Assembly (NCBI RefSeq): GCF_000020685.1
Contig: NC_012526.1
Location: 402,001-466,000, forward strand
Length of the DNA: 64,000 nt
Reading direction: 5' to 3'
Source of the DNA: Deinococcus deserti VCD115
Lineage (GTDB): Bacteria > Deinococcota > Deinococci > Deinococcales > Deinococcaceae
How positions within the stretch are numbered: position 1 is the stretch's first letter; the number at the start of each line of letters is the position of its first letter. The translations under genes and the position numbers were made by a program. Shown here one piece after another: positions 38,134 through 48,533 of this stretch. A model generated the notes under the pieces. The model made no database searches, was not told where the DNA came from, and worked only from the letters and a program-made list of their open reading frames with translations.

Positions 38134-39141
38134 ATGACTGCATCTCAGGCGCCGTTTCGTTGGGGCATCCTGGGGGCCGCGCGTATTGCGCAGGCCCTGA
38201 TTCCGGCCATCCGCGCTGCTGGGGGAGAGGTGACGGCGCTGGGAGTGCGTGACCCGCACAACGAGCGGTCCCGCGCCTTTTCACGGGAATGGAATGTTCC
38301 GCTGGTGGGTGGGTATCAGGACGTGATCAATGCCGACGTGGACGCGGTGTACAATCCGCTTCCCAACGACGTGCATCTGCCCTGGACGCTGGCGGCCCTG
38401 CGGGCGGGCAAGCACGCCCTGACCGAAAAGCCGCTGTCCCTGAACGCTGATCAGGCACAGGAGCTGGCAGCCGCAGCTGAAGACAGCGGCAAGGTGCTTC
38501 TGGAAGCTTTCGCGTACCGCTTTCAGCCGCATGTGGCCCGGGTGCGTGAGCTGGTGCAGTCCGGAGTGCTGGGCGACGTCCGGGTGGTCCGGGGCGCATT
38601 CGGATTTCCACTGAACAATCCTGACGACTTCCGCTGGAATGCCTCTCAGGGCGGCGGGGCGCTGTATGACGTGGGCTGTTATGTGGTGAACCTGACCCGG
38701 CTTCTGCTGGGCGAGCCCCAGTCGGTCAGTGCGCAGGCCCGCTGGACATCTGGAGGGGTGGACCTGGGCCTCAGTGGGGTGCTGCGTTACTCCGGCGCGC
38801 TGGCCAGTGTGGACTGCGCCTTTGACTGGGGTCCTGCGCCCACACAGCGCCTGAGCGTGGTTGGAACAGCGGGCGTACTGGAAGTGGATGGGGTCTTCGG
38901 CAGCCATGCAGGCGAACCGGTGGTTCTGAGGCTCACGACTGCGGATGGCTTGCAGCACGAGGAAGTTGCCCTGGTGAATGCCTACGCGGCCATGGTGGAA
39001 CATTTTCAGCAGGTGGCGCGCGGTGAGACCCCAGCGCTTTACCCTCCGGCAGACGCCGTGGCGCAGGCCCGGGTGCTCGACGCACTGTTTGCCTCGGCGC
39101 GCAGTGGTCAACAGGTGGACTTCACGGCACCGGCCACCTGA
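38134..39141 (+). CDS. Gfo/Idh/MocA family NAD(P)-dependent oxidoreductase
   Basis: 335 residues. An N-terminal Rossmann fold with [17 protein letters not shown] (nucleotide loop), the family motif LTEKPLSL (EKP, catalytic Lys) near 97, then the C-terminal alpha/beta domain with [21 protein letters not shown] (conserved Asp and Tyr region). It probably acts on a sugar or inositol derivative; the exact substrate is unknown. TACCTT lies 5 nt before ATG 38134, so it is leaderless. Its last 20 bp overlap the 3' end of comEC on the opposite strand. Confidence 0.9.
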   Translation: MTASQAPFRWGILGAARIAQALIPAIRAAGGEVTALGVRDPHNERSRAFSREWNVPLVGGYQDVINADVDAVYNPLPNDVHLPWTLAALRAGKHALTEKPLSLNADQAQELAAAAEDSGKVLLEAFAYRFQPHVARVRELVQSGVLGDVRVVRGAFGFPLNNPDDFRWNASQGGGALYDVGCYVVNLTRLLLGEPQSVSAQARWTSGGVDLGLSGVLRYSGALASVDCAFDWGPAPTQRLSVVGTAGVLEVDGVFGSHAGEPVVLRLTTADGLQHEEVALVNAYAAMVEHFQQVARGETPALYPPADAVAQARVLDALFASARSGQQVDFTAPAT

Positions 39142-41437
39142 TGGTTCCGGTCTGATCGGTGCGCCAGATCCGGCTGCCTGCCTGACGCAGCTTCTCCAGA
39201 ACATCCGGATGGGGGTGGCCGTAGGTATTGCGTCCCACGCTGATCACCGTATGGGCTGGGGCGGCCTGCTGTAACAGCGCTGCTCCGGTGCTGTGCCGGC
39301 TCCCGTGATGCGCCGCTTTCAGCACGTCCAGATGGCCAGTCCCCAACGCCGCCTCAGTGTCGCTGGGCAAATCACCCAGCAGCGCTGTGCGCCATCCCCC
39401 CGACTCCAGGCTCAGGGCGACACTGTTCTCATTGTCCTCGGTGGACCAGACGTGTCCTGGGGGCCACAGGACGGTAAGCGTCGCGCCGTCAGCCTGCACA
39501 CGGTCGCCTCGCCTGACCTCACGCACCGCCACGCCCCGCTGGGCAGCGACGGCCAGCAGGTCATCCACCAGGGGGTCGCCCGCCTTGCGGTGGCCGATCC
39601 ACAGCTCTCCGACGGGCAGGTTACGCAGAACGCTGCTTAAACCTTCGATGTGATCCGTATCGGCGTGGGTGGCCACTGCTACGTCCAGCTTGTGCACGCC
39701 CATGGCCCGCAGGGCAGGAATTACCGTCCGTTCGCCCACATCGTAGTCACTGCCGACAGACCCTCCAGCGTCCACCAGCATGGTCAGCTGCGGCACTCGG
39801 ATCAGGGTCGCGTCGCCCTGACCCACGTCCAGAAAGACGACCTCCCGGGCAGGCCGCAACTGGCCGGGCAGCAGCGTCAGCGCGGTGCAGGCCAGCACGG
39901 TCCCCAGAACCACCTGGGCGCGCACCTGCCCCCGCAGCCACAGCACGCCAGCCAGCGCACACAGCGCGTAGGAAGCTACACCCACAGGTGCGATCTGGCC
40001 CCAGGAAAGCACCGGAGCCCGCCCGAAGACCTCCACGATGCCCAGCAGCAGGCCCGCCAGTGGCTCGACTGCCAGATTCACGACCCCGCCCAGGGGACCC
40101 AGCAGCCCCGCAACGAAGCCCAGCGGGACCAGCACAGCCATCACTCCTCCGGCCAGCAGATTGGCTGGCAGCCCCACCAGCGGCAGTTCTCCAAACGTGG
40201 AGGCAATAACCGGGAGTGTGCCCAGTTCCGCCAGTACGGTGGCAGACAGGGCCAGCCGCAAGGCACGTGGCCAGCGTTCTGGGAGCCGGTCCGCCAGCCG
40301 CGCCGACTGCGTCAGGGCCAGCACAGCCAGGAACGACAGCTGAAAGCCCACGTCGGTCAGCCACAGTGGAAAAGCCAGCAGACAGGCTGTGGCCGCCAGC
40401 GCAATCAGACCCAGCGGGTCGGGTCGGCCGCGGCCCACTGCCAGTGCCACCAGGACAGTGAAGCCCATGATGACCGCCCGCGTGATGCTGGGTGACACTC
40501 CGACCAGTGCGAACAGATACACCAGCAGCAGGCCGGCTCCCAGCCCGTAACGCACAGCCACGTTCAAGGGGGACCGGGCAAGCAGCCACAACAGCAGGGC
40601 TGTGATCAGCGCAACATTCTGCCCCGACAGGGCCATCAGGTGTGCCAGCCCGGCGCGGGCAAAAGCGTCGCGTATACCAGAGCCGTCCTGGAATTCCTGA
40701 CGGCTGATCTCACTTCGGTCGCCCAGTTCGATGGCCTGCATCAGGGCGGCTTCCCGGGGAGGCAGACCAGCCACCAGCCCACGGCGGAACCACCCGCGCA
40801 GACCATCCTCAGGGGCCTGCTGCCGGAGCCTGGCGCCGGCGAGAACCCCGGTGGGCGCCGGAGTCAACAGCCCTCCCTGAGCCCGCAACCACGCGGCCTG
40901 GTCAAAGCCACCCGGGGTGCGCTGACCTTCAGGACGGACCAGCCGGCCGCTGACCACCAGCGGTCCGGGACGGGCCTCCGGTTTGGGCGACAGGACCACC
41001 CGGCCCCGGGGGTCAGCCAGGGTCAGCAGCTGACCGTCCCAGTCGCCGCGCAAGGTGACCTGTGCGCCTGTCCAGGGCGCCAGCCGGTCAGGTTGCGCCT
41101 GCTGGGTGCGCAGCGCCGCGTAGCCCGCCATGGCGCCAATGAGCGTGAGTCCAGCCAGCAGCGGCCGCGCGTCCCATACCGCCAGAGCCACGCCTGCCAC
41201 CAGAACCAGCGCGCTCCACTGAGTTCCCAGCCCCAGCTGAATCCCGCCAATGACGCCCAGAGCCAGCAGAATCGTCCAGGCCACCCGGCTGCCCGAACGT
41301 TCCATCGCTGCGGTGGACGGAACGGAGGGCGACTGTTTGGCGTCATTCTTTAGCCCCGTGTCTGGCTTTATGCCCGTCTCTGGGCGTCCCACGGCCCGGA
41401 CAGTCCGATCGCTGGACGCTTTCAGGTCCCTGGGCAT
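39122..41437 (-). CDS. comEC: DNA uptake channel ComEC/Rec2
   Basis: 771 residues. An N-terminal TM and OB-like region (about 45-230), the competence domain with about eight helices (about 250-500, starting [21 protein letters not shown]), and a C-terminal metallo-beta-lactamase-like domain (about 525-770: [39 protein letters not shown]). It carries single-stranded DNA across the inner membrane during transformation, for which Deinococcus is well known. The ATG shares one base with the comEA stop (TGATG). About 40 residues before the first helix are poorly ordered, so a later start is possible. Confidence 0.95.
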   Translation of the reverse strand: MPRDLKASSDRTVRAVGRPETGIKPDTGLKNDAKQSPSVPSTAAMERSGSRVAWTILLALGVIGGIQLGLGTQWSALVLVAGVALAVWDARPLLAGLTLIGAMAGYAALRTQQAQPDRLAPWTGAQVTLRGDWDGQLLTLADPRGRVVLSPKPEARPGPLVVSGRLVRPEGQRTPGGFDQAAWLRAQGGLLTPAPTGVLAGARLRQQAPEDGLRGWFRRGLVAGLPPREAALMQAIELGDRSEISRQEFQDGSGIRDAFARAGLAHLMALSGQNVALITALLLWLLARSPLNVAVRYGLGAGLLLVYLFALVGVSPSITRAVIMGFTVLVALAVGRGRPDPLGLIALAATACLLAFPLWLTDVGFQLSFLAVLALTQSARLADRLPERWPRALRLALSATVLAELGTLPVIASTFGELPLVGLPANLLAGGVMAVLVPLGFVAGLLGPLGGVVNLAVEPLAGLLLGIVEVFGRAPVLSWGQIAPVGVASYALCALAGVLWLRGQVRAQVVLGTVLACTALTLLPGQLRPAREVVFLDVGQGDATLIRVPQLTMLVDAGGSVGSDYDVGERTVIPALRAMGVHKLDVAVATHADTDHIEGLSSVLRNLPVGELWIGHRKAGDPLVDDLLAVAAQRGVAVREVRRGDRVQADGATLTVLWPPGHVWSTEDNENSVALSLESGGWRTALLGDLPSDTEAALGTGHLDVLKAAHHGSRHSTGAALLQQAAPAHTVISVGRNTYGHPHPDVLEKLRQAGSRIWRTDQTGTIRWPVP

Positions 41438-41817
41438 CAGAAGGACACCAGTGGCTCCAGGACCTTCAGCGTTCCTGGGCCTACACCCTTGACCCGGTCA
41501 AGGTCGGCCAGCGAGTGGTAGGGCCGGCCTTCCACAATTCGCTGGGCCAGAGCTGGGCCGACTTTGGGCAGAGCTTCAAGCTGCTCCATAGAAGCTATGT
41601 TCAGGTTCAGCCGGCCGGAAATCAGGGGGGTGATGTTGGAAGTTGTCGGGTATTCGGGGGCTCTGCCGGGCTGCGCCCCGGAGACAGGCGGCAGGGTGAC
41701 CCGGGTCACCGCCGGCAGACGCGGGGCGGGAAACAGCACCGGCCAAAGGCTCAGCACCCCGACCAGCAGCACGCCGGCGCCGAGTACAGCGGTCCATCCC
41801 TGTTCCTTGAGAAGCAT
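41437..41817 (-). CDS. comEA: Competence protein ComEA (helix-hairpin-helix DNA receptor)
   Basis: 126 residues. One N-terminal TM anchor (about 10-30), a Pro-rich spacer, and two helix-hairpin-helix motifs ([30 protein letters not shown] and [28 protein letters not shown], residues 68-126). It binds incoming double-stranded DNA in the periplasm and hands it to ComEC, whose gene overlaps by one base. The order comEA-comEC is the usual one. Confidence 0.93.
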   Translation of the reverse strand: MLLKEQGWTAVLGAGVLLVGVLSLWPVLFPAPRLPAVTRVTLPPVSGAQPGRAPEYPTTSNITPLISGRLNLNIASMEQLEALPKVGPALAQRIVEGRPYHSLADLDRVKGVGPGTLKVLEPLVSF

Positions 41818-41925
41818 CCGGGCATGCTAGGAGACCTTCTTCGGACCTGCTGCCAGATTTGTGCGTTTTACCTGCTTTGCAGCGAATATGGCCCTGCCCA
41901 CTTCTCTCAATGGCAGGCACTGTGA

Positions 41926-41931
41926 TACACT
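41926..41931 (+). promoter_or_regulatory. rpmH: Candidate rpmH promoter
   Basis: TGTGATACACT gives a TACACT -10 with an extended TG-like context. The -35 is poor. It leaves a leader of about 120 nt that contains a CCCTC/GGGGG hairpin (about 41943-41961), possibly regulatory. Confidence 0.45.
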
Positions 41932-42058
41932 CCCCGAGTTTGCCCTCCTGCAACGGGGGGCGAGTTCTATCGCGTGAAGTCGGCTGTGGCCGCGCCCCGG
42001 CTGAGTAAGATCCAGTACGGGGCACGCACCGAGCCACGCCACGAGCAAGGAGAGCAGC

Positions 42059-42202
<144 letters not shown>

Positions 42203-42224
42203 TCCCCCTTCTCCCCAGGAGGGT

Positions 42225-42722
42225 GTGATCGTCAGCACGGACCAACCCAGCGCCACTCAGGACTCCGCCGATACCCGTCGGTCACGTCCGGTGGCGCTGG
42301 CTTCTTTACGGGGCGACCGTGAGTTCCGCAAGGTCCGGCAGCACGGTGTAGTGGTCCGCGATCCGCTGTTCACCCTGCGCCTGACGGAATACCGGCCGCG
42401 CTACGGGGAAACCTGGAAGCCAAGAGCCATCTTTGGCATCGTGGTGCCCAAGAAGTCGCTGAAGCGCGCAGTGGACCGCAACCGGGCCCGCCGCCGCGTC
42501 CGTGAGGCGCTGCGGACCCTGCCGGGTGGCCTGCCGCCCTGCCGTGCCATCCTGATGCCCAATCCGTCAATTCTGCGCGCCTCTTTTGGTGACATACAGG
42601 CAGCCTTGGGGAAAGCTCTTGCCAAGGCTCCTGGCCGGGTCAAAGGGCGGAAGGGTGGCGGGAACCCACGCGCGCCAGGCACCGTATCCCCAGGTGTGAC
42701 TTCCGAAGGATTCACCTCATGA
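42225..42722 (+). CDS. rnpA: Ribonuclease P protein component
   Basis: Up to 165 residues; binds RNase P RNA to mature tRNA 5' ends. The RNR motif region [21 protein letters not shown] and the preceding GIVVPKK are diagnostic. Residues 1-22 and about 130-165 are extensions beyond the normal core; the C-terminal part is basic and Gly/Pro-rich. The start is uncertain: AGGAGGG abuts GTG 42225 at only 1 nt, and GTG 42291 ([12 protein letters not shown]) fits the family N-terminus better but lacks a ribosome site. The stop overlaps the yidD ATG (ATGA). The extensive rpmH/rnpA overlap known from Thermus is not present. Confidence 0.92.
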
Positions 42723-42973
42723 GCCTGGCCTCACGTGGGCTGGTCCGCGTGATCCGGGCCTATCAGCGCGAGCTGTCGCCGCGTAAGCCCTCACCCACTT
42801 GCCGGTTTATCCCTACCTGCTCTCAGTATGCTGTGGAGGCCATCGAACGCCACGGCGCCCTGAAGGGCGGCTGGCTGGCCACCTGGCGAATCATGCGCTG
42901 TAATCCTCTCGTCCCGGGCGGGGTAGACCCCGTGCCGGAACGTTTTCCTCAAGGCAGAAAAACACATCCATGA
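42719..42973 (+). CDS. yidD: Membrane protein insertion efficiency factor YidD
   Basis: 84 residues with the family signature [28 protein letters not shown] and [19 protein letters not shown], including three conserved Cys. An amphipathic membrane-associated protein that assists YidC-dependent insertion. It overlaps rnpA at the 5' end and yidC at the 3' end (ATGA both times). Confidence 0.95.
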
Positions 42974-44598
42974 AGACACAACACCTGCTTCCCCTGGCCG
43001 CCCTTGGCGCCCTGCTGCTGACCGGCTGCGGGCAGACCGGGCCGCTGCCGACGTTCGGCAAGGCCATCAATCCCGAGTGGATCCGCGCTGATTTCGACGG
43101 TATCCGTGGCGACGAGTACATCGCCACCAGCAACCTGCAGGACGTGGTGTTCAACGCCCGTGGCGAAGTGATTGGCTGGTACGTCAAGAACTACGCCGGC
43201 ACGCCGTTTATCAAGCGGCGCAGCGACGGCACCTACGACTTCAGCGCTCTGAAAAACGGCAAGAGCATCATCAACATGGTGGGGACGCGCAAGTCACTGG
43301 TCGTCCAGGCCGACGGGCTTGATCCCGCTCAGCCGGCCACAGTCACCACACCGAAGGTCACCTCCGACCTGCCCAAAAACCGTCAGGACGCCGTGTTCCG
43401 CTATACACAGGGCGGCATCACAGTCACCAAGACCGTGACGCTGCATCCGCGGAATTACAAGATGGATGTCAGGACCTCTGTCGAGGGCGGACCAGAGCAG
43501 TACACCCTGCTGTTCCCCGGGCTTGGGAATGCTGAGAACCCGCGTGTGCAGGCGCTTCCAGCCAGCGGGGAGCCGGCTGCCGCGCAGGGCAGCGGGACGC
43601 TGGAAGTCGAGAACATTCAGTACGCAGCGCTGCAGGAAGTGCCGAGTGGCATGAACAGCCAGGTGGCGCTGGCAACCATCGTGCGTCCACAGCAGGGGAC
43701 CAGGGCCGACGTTGCCCTCACGGGCGGCCGTCAGGGTCTGATTCAGGTGAGGTTGGAGGGCGACAGCAGCCTGGAAGTGTATGGCGGCCGTAACGAGCTG
43801 ATCCATCTGTACCAAAGCGGGTATACCGAACTGCCGGGCCTGTTCGAGCCCAACTTCTTCGGGAAGATCAGCTTGATGATCGTGAAGCTGATGGAGTCCC
43901 TGTACAAGTTCATCGGCAACTGGGGGCTGGTGCTGGTCGCGCTCACGCTGTTACTGAGACTCATCATGTGGCCATTGATGCAGGCGCAGGGCCGTACCAC
44001 CGCCCGCATGCAGATCATGCAGCCCAAGATCAAAGAGATTCAGGAGAAGTACAAGGACAAGCGCGATATGGAGTCGCAGCGCGCCATGCAGTCCGAAATG
44101 CAGCAGCTTTACCGCGACTACAACTTCAACCCTGCCGGCTGCTTTTCTACCCTGCTGCCGTTCCCGGTCCTGATCGCGCTGTGGTCCACCATCCGTAACT
44201 TCGAGTTCGACAGCGGCTTCCTGTGGCTGCCGGACCTGGCTATTCCGGACCCCTTCTACATCCTGGCGCTCATCTACCTGGTCGTGAACATCGGGCAGCT
44301 GTACGTGATGACGCGCAAGACGCCTGACATGTTCAAGCAGCAGGCGTTTATCTACTTGATCTTCCTGTACTTCGCCCTGACCTTCCCGGCGGGTGTGACG
44401 ATCTACATCATTCTGTCCACACTGATCGGCATCATTCAGCAGGTCATCATCAACAAGCAGGTCGAGCGCGAGACGGCCAATCTGGGTCAGACCGTGCAGA
44501 AAGCTTCGGCTGGAGGCAAGGGCCAGACCATCGTGGCCAGCGCCGGCAAGAGCAACAAGAAGGCCGCCAAGGTCATTGACGCACCCAAGAACGACTGA
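42970..44598 (+). CDS. yidC: Membrane protein insertase YidC
   Basis: 542 residues. A large periplasmic P1 beta domain (about 35-290) precedes the five-helix insertase core (about 298-500; [38 protein letters not shown] coiled hairpin, [16 protein letters not shown]), as in Gram-negative YidC, with a basic tail. Unusually, the first segment reads ALLLTGC with Cys20, a lipobox of the sort found in Gram-positive SpoIIIJ/YidC lipoproteins rather than a retained TM1. The ATG overlaps the yidD stop. No jag gene follows; a terminator does. Confidence 0.95.
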
Positions 44599-44618
44599 GG
44601 CTTCGTTGCCAGATCAAT

Positions 44619-44646
44619 CGCCCGGCTGTGATGGCCGGGCGGTTTT
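44619..44646 (+). terminator. Terminator of the rpmH-yidC cluster
   Basis: An 8-bp stem CGCCCGGC (44619-44626) with GCCGGGCG (44634-44641), then GTTTT. Confidence 0.85.
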
Positions 44647-44752
44647 CCGTTTTAGGATCTGTTGTGGTCGCGGGGTTCCGCAAAGGAACGGGCCGGACTT
44701 CCCGTGGGTAGGCTTTGGCTGCTTTTAGCCTCTGGCTTCCGGGAAAAGGGGA

Positions 44753-45988
44753 TTAGTTCAGGGCTGTCAAGGCCACGCGAGCAGCCGCGAAGCCTGGGCG
44801 TAACCGGAGAGACTCGCGGAAGGCCACGCGCGCCTCGGCTTCGCGGCCCAGTGCACTCAGGGCCCGGCCACGCCAGTAATGGGCCTCCTCGTGTGTTGGC
44901 ACGCTGCGCAGCACTGCTCCAGCAAGCCTCAGGACATCTGCCGGGCGTCCGGTGCGCATGTAGGCTTCCAGCGGCCCAAATGAATACCACAGCGTGCGCC
45001 AGGGCAGCCCGCCCTGAACCCAGCTGGGCCGGGTCGGGTCCAGGCTGCGGTCCGCAGGTGCCGCAAACGCCTGATCGAAGGCGCGCACTGCACCCCGCGC
45101 GTCCCCCAGCTCCAGCCGCGCCTGTCCCAGGTTCAGGAACGATATGGCGTCGCCCAGACGGTTGGCCTCGGCCTGCGCCACCCGCAGGTTTTCCTGTTTG
45201 GCCGCCAGCGGGTCAGCCCGGAAGCCCAGCAGTTCGCGCACCTGCGCCGTCTTCTCCGGAGCACTGACCACCAGATAGGTACGCCCGAATGACCTCCAGA
45301 GCCGGTCAAACCCCACGTAGTCCATCCTGAGAGGTCCCAGGTACGAGTCCAGGGCACTGAATCGCATGGCCGCGTCGTCGTAGCCGGTCAGCAGGCGGTA
45401 GTGCCCCATACCTCCCGAATCCGGGGTCACAAACCAGGTCTCCACGATCACCGGGAAGCCGGCCGCCAGCAGCCGCCGCAGCAGCGTGCGGTCGCCGCCA
45501 CGGGCAAGGTGGACGTCCATTCCCTGGGAACGGGCGTAGTCCGCCAGCTCTTCGGGGGAGACGTTGACGTCGCCACTGGAGGGTTTAAGACGCGGCGCGA
45601 TGTCGTACTGGTTCACCGCGCTGCCCCAGCGGCTCAGGGCCATGCCGATGGTCACCGGGCCGCAGTTGTTCAGCCGCTGGTACTCGTGGCGGATACCAGG
45701 AATGCTGGCCCGCGCTGGCAGCGCAGCCGGAGCAGGCACCGGAGTGACAACTGGCGACGCTTCGACCGGTGAAGCTGTGGGTTCTGGCGTTGCAGGGGCT
45801 GGCGTTTCCGGCTCAGCATGCTCTTTGGCCGGTGCCGTTTCGGGCACAGGAGACACTGGAGCGGCCGCCGGTGCTGTGGCATGAGCCGAGGCCGCTCGCG
45901 GAGCTTGCAGTTGTCCTACGCCAAATGCCGCCGCACCTACGAGCAGGCCGGCAGACAGCAGAAGGACAGGGAGACGCATCTCTTCCAT
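44753..45988 (-). CDS. C39-like cysteine peptidase with TPR tail
   Basis: 411 residues. Signal anchor or signal peptide (about 5-27), an Ala/Pro/Glu-rich linker (30-92), a C39-like papain fold (about 95-250), then TPR-type helices (about 255-410). Putative catalytic residues are Cys in LNNCGPVTIGMAL near 108, His in GMGHYRLLTGYDD near 195, and Asp in ALDSYLG near 212. The family includes bacteriocin-processing peptidases, but no bacteriocin or ABC transporter is nearby, so an envelope role is more likely. The ATG could also be the Met three codons later. Confidence 0.85.
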   Translation of the reverse strand: MEEMRLPVLLLSAGLLVGAAAFGVGQLQAPRAASAHATAPAAAPVSPVPETAPAKEHAEPETPAPATPEPTASPVEASPVVTPVPAPAALPARASIPGIRHEYQRLNNCGPVTIGMALSRWGSAVNQYDIAPRLKPSSGDVNVSPEELADYARSQGMDVHLARGGDRTLLRRLLAAGFPVIVETWFVTPDSGGMGHYRLLTGYDDAAMRFSALDSYLGPLRMDYVGFDRLWRSFGRTYLVVSAPEKTAQVRELLGFRADPLAAKQENLRVAQAEANRLGDAISFLNLGQARLELGDARGAVRAFDQAFAAPADRSLDPTRPSWVQGGLPWRTLWYSFGPLEAYMRTGRPADVLRLAGAVLRSVPTHEEAHYWRGRALSALGREAEARVAFRESLRLRPGFAAARVALTALN

Positions 45989-46059
45989 CGTCCCTGTCCT
46001 TCATGATGTTCCACTGAGGTGGAAACGTGCTTCCAGCGACGTTATTCAGTGGTGCTGGC

Positions 46060-47061
46060 TCAGTAGGCCATGACCTTCCTGATGGCTTTGGCCACCCGCA
46101 GGGGGTTGGGGCGGTACACATCTTCGATGGCCGTAAAAGGTGGATACGGTGCGTCGAAGCCGGTCACGCGCACGATGGGCGCCCGCAGGAATTCGATGGC
46201 CTCTTCTGCGATGGTGGCACTGATTTCGCTATGGAACCCTGCGGTGCGCGGCGCCTCGGTTACGATAACGACCCGGCCGGTCTTCTCGACGCTCTGGAGC
46301 ACGGTCTCGGTGTCCATCGGGACCAGGGTGCGCAGGTCGATAACCTCCACGCCAATCCCCGCAGTGCGGGCGGCTTCAGCAGCCTTCTGCGCAACTTCGA
46401 CCATTCCGCCGTAGCAGACCACGGTGACATCGTCCCCCTGGGTGACCACGCGGGCTTTCCCCAATGGCACACGGTAGTCGCCTTCCGGCACTTCCTCCTT
46501 GACGCTGCGGTAGAGCTTGATGGCCTCGAAAAAGAACACCGGGTCCGGATCGTTGATGGCCGACAGCAGCAGGCCCTTGGCATCTGACGGGGTGCTGGGA
46601 ATCACGACCTTCACGCCGGGCGTGTGGGCCAGGATGGCCTCGGGGCTGTCGGCATGCTGTTCGGGGGTGTGAACTCCACCGCCGTACGGCGCGCGAATGA
46701 CCATCGGCAGGTGATAGCGGCTGCGGGTGCGGTGCCGGAAACGGCCCAGATGCGACAGGATCTGGTCGAGCGCCGGATACAGGAAGCCAGCGAACTGAAT
46801 TTCGGCCACCGGCTTGAGTCCGGCCAGTCCCATGCCGATGCCCATGCCCACGATGCCGGCTTCAGCCAGCGGCGTATCGAAGACCCGGTCCACCCCGTAC
46901 TTGGCCTGCAGGCCGTCAGTGGCGCGGAAGACGCCGCCCATCACGCCGACATCCTCGCCGAAGATATGCACGGCGGGGTCGTTGGCCAGGGCAAGGTCAA
47001 GGGCCTCGTTGATGGCGGCGACCATGGTCATGGTTTTTGTCTTGCTGGCTGTGGCGGTCAT
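46060..47061 (-). CDS. bkdB: 2-oxoisovalerate dehydrogenase E1 subunit beta
   Basis: 333 residues. A transketolase-like pyrimidine domain ([37 protein letters not shown]) and a C-terminal transketolase domain ([31 protein letters not shown]). With the alpha subunit it forms the thiamine-diphosphate E1 of a 2-oxoacid dehydrogenase complex. The VMGGVFRAT region and the alpha partner favour the branched-chain enzyme over pyruvate dehydrogenase. The ATG overlaps the alpha gene stop. E2 and E3 genes are not in the window. Confidence 0.9.
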   Translation of the reverse strand: MTATASKTKTMTMVAAINEALDLALANDPAVHIFGEDVGVMGGVFRATDGLQAKYGVDRVFDTPLAEAGIVGMGIGMGLAGLKPVAEIQFAGFLYPALDQILSHLGRFRHRTRSRYHLPMVIRAPYGGGVHTPEQHADSPEAILAHTPGVKVVIPSTPSDAKGLLLSAINDPDPVFFFEAIKLYRSVKEEVPEGDYRVPLGKARVVTQGDDVTVVCYGGMVEVAQKAAEAARTAGIGVEVIDLRTLVPMDTETVLQSVEKTGRVVIVTEAPRTAGFHSEISATIAEEAIEFLRAPIVRVTGFDAPYPPFTAIEDVYRPNPLRVAKAIRKVMAY

Positions 47062-48185
47062 GCGTCCACCTCGGCGAGCAGCTCGGCCCGCTGTTTGCGG
47101 AGTTGGGGCGTGGGCTCGGCGAACACGTGGTCCAGGATTTCGGCCGGGGTGGGGTCGGGGTAGCTGTCGGCCTCCTGCAGGGCGGCCTCGAACTCCGCGG
47201 CAACTTCCGAGAGCAGTTCGGCTTCACTCTGCTCGGTCAACAGTCCGCTGTTCATGAGGTGGCGGCGCATACGTTCCACCGGATCTTTCTCCGCCCAGCC
47301 CGCGTTGTCTTCCTCGGTCCGGTAGCGGCTGGGATCATCGGCGACCGTGTGGGGCTTGATACGGTAGGTCACGGTTTCGATCAGGGTGGGGCCTTCGCCG
47401 GCGCGGGCGCGCTGCACCGCTTCGTTGGTCACATGCCAGGTGGCCAGGACGTCGTTGCCGTCCACACGCACACCGGGGATCCCGTAGCCCTCGGCGCGGC
47501 GGCTGAGGTTGGTGGCCTTGGTCTGTTTGCGGGTGGGCACGCTGATGGCCCAGCCGTTGTTCTGCAGAATGAACACGCACGGGGCGTTCAGGGCGCCGGC
47601 GAAGTTCAGTGCCTCGTGAAAGTCGCCTTCGCTGCTGCCGCCGTCGCCGATGAAAGCCATCGCCACGTTGCGGGTACCCTGACGCTGCTCAGCCAGTGCG
47701 GCACCAACCGCCTGCGGGTACTGGGTGGCAATCGGGATGTAAAACGGCAGCACTTTGAGGTTCTCGGGCATGGCCCACCCGTGCGGGCTGGTGCGCCAGT
47801 ACGCTAGCGTGCGCGCAATCGGGAGTCCCAGGGTCAGGGCCGCGCCGGTGTCACGGTAGGTGGGAAACAGCCAGTCGTCGCTGGTCAGTGCGGCGGCGGT
47901 GCCGCACTGGCTGGCCTCCATGCCTCCAAAAGGAGGGAAGACCCCCAGGCGGCCCTGGCGGTAGAGCACCCAGCCGCGCTCGTCGAAGTGCCTCGCACGG
48001 CGCATTTCACGGTACAGGCGCAACTGCACGTCGGCAGGTGGGAGCAGGTCCGGGCGGGTGAGGGTACCGTCAGGGGCAAGAATCTGAAACATGCTGCCTG
48101 AGGCGTCGTCATAAGCGGCGACAGAAGCCTCAAAGGCGTCTGGCTCGGCCCTGGGCGGAGCTTTGGGGGTCTTTTTGCGGGTCAT
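47058..48185 (-). CDS. bkdA: 2-oxoisovalerate dehydrogenase E1 subunit alpha
   Basis: 375 residues. The thiamine-diphosphate motif spans [15 protein letters not shown] to [11 protein letters not shown] (about 195-230). The phosphorylation-loop-like region reads [21 protein letters not shown] sequence ([17 protein letters not shown]), typical of branched-chain E1 alpha. The first 40 residues are a Lys/Pro-rich extension. Start at ATG 48185 with GGAGG 5 nt upstream; a frame reaching 48236 is not conserved. It is first in the E1 operon. A candidate promoter about 250 bp upstream carries a palindromic operator shared with the acyl-CoA carboxylase gene. Confidence 0.9.
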   Translation of the reverse strand: MTRKKTPKAPPRAEPDAFEASVAAYDDASGSMFQILAPDGTLTRPDLLPPADVQLRLYREMRRARHFDERGWVLYRQGRLGVFPPFGGMEASQCGTAAALTSDDWLFPTYRDTGAALTLGLPIARTLAYWRTSPHGWAMPENLKVLPFYIPIATQYPQAVGAALAEQRQGTRNVAMAFIGDGGSSEGDFHEALNFAGALNAPCVFILQNNGWAISVPTRKQTKATNLSRRAEGYGIPGVRVDGNDVLATWHVTNEAVQRARAGEGPTLIETVTYRIKPHTVADDPSRYRTEEDNAGWAEKDPVERMRRHLMNSGLLTEQSEAELLSEVAAEFEAALQEADSYPDPTPAEILDHVFAEPTPQLRKQRAELLAEVDA

Positions 48186-48446
48186 AGAACCTCCGGGAAC
48201 AAGAGGAAGCGATTTTCCGGGCTGCAGCGTCGACACCTCACAGCCACAAGCAGGCGGGAGGTCCAGAGCAGAGAAGTTCAGGGTGCGCGGCGCTGGTTAA
48301 GAAGCCGCGAGAGCCGGAGGCTGCCTGGCCTGGGGTGCCACATGACGACATGCCTCACACAGGGGAGGCTGGGCAGAGTGGCAGGGCAGGCGGGCATAGG
48401 CATACGCAGCTAAACAGGATGTTGGAGCTTCAGCGTAGCAGAAACC

Positions 48447-48462
48447 TAACGCTCGTTTGGCA
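48447..48462 (-). promoter_or_regulatory. PaaR-type operator at the E1 operon promoter
   Basis: CCTAACGCTCGTTTGG matches CNAACGNNCGTTNG, the consensus I recall for the TetR-family regulator PaaR of Thermus thermophilus. On the - strand a TACGCT -10 candidate (48434-48439) follows after 7 nt, so the site covers the -35 position. The operon start codon is about 250 bp downstream, which implies a long leader. The same element occurs at 59173-59188. Confidence 0.6.
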
Positions 48463-48493
48463 GTTGCTGCGGGCCTCTGTTATGGGAACAAGA

Positions 48494-48517
48494 AAAGGGG
48501 ACCATATGGTCCCCTTT
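48494..48517 (-). terminator. Terminator of the DUF4384 gene
   Basis: A perfect 24-nt palindrome centred on CATATG (AAAGGGGACCAT and its complement). On the - strand it continues into TCTTG after a TTT run. It lies 17 bp from the gene stop. Confidence 0.75.
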
Positions 48518-48533
48518 CAAGCAGAGGGTGGAG

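Noticed and set aside
48494..48517. Palindrome centred on CATATG as an operator
   Set aside because: Position directly after a stop codon and the T-run on the - strand fit a terminator better.
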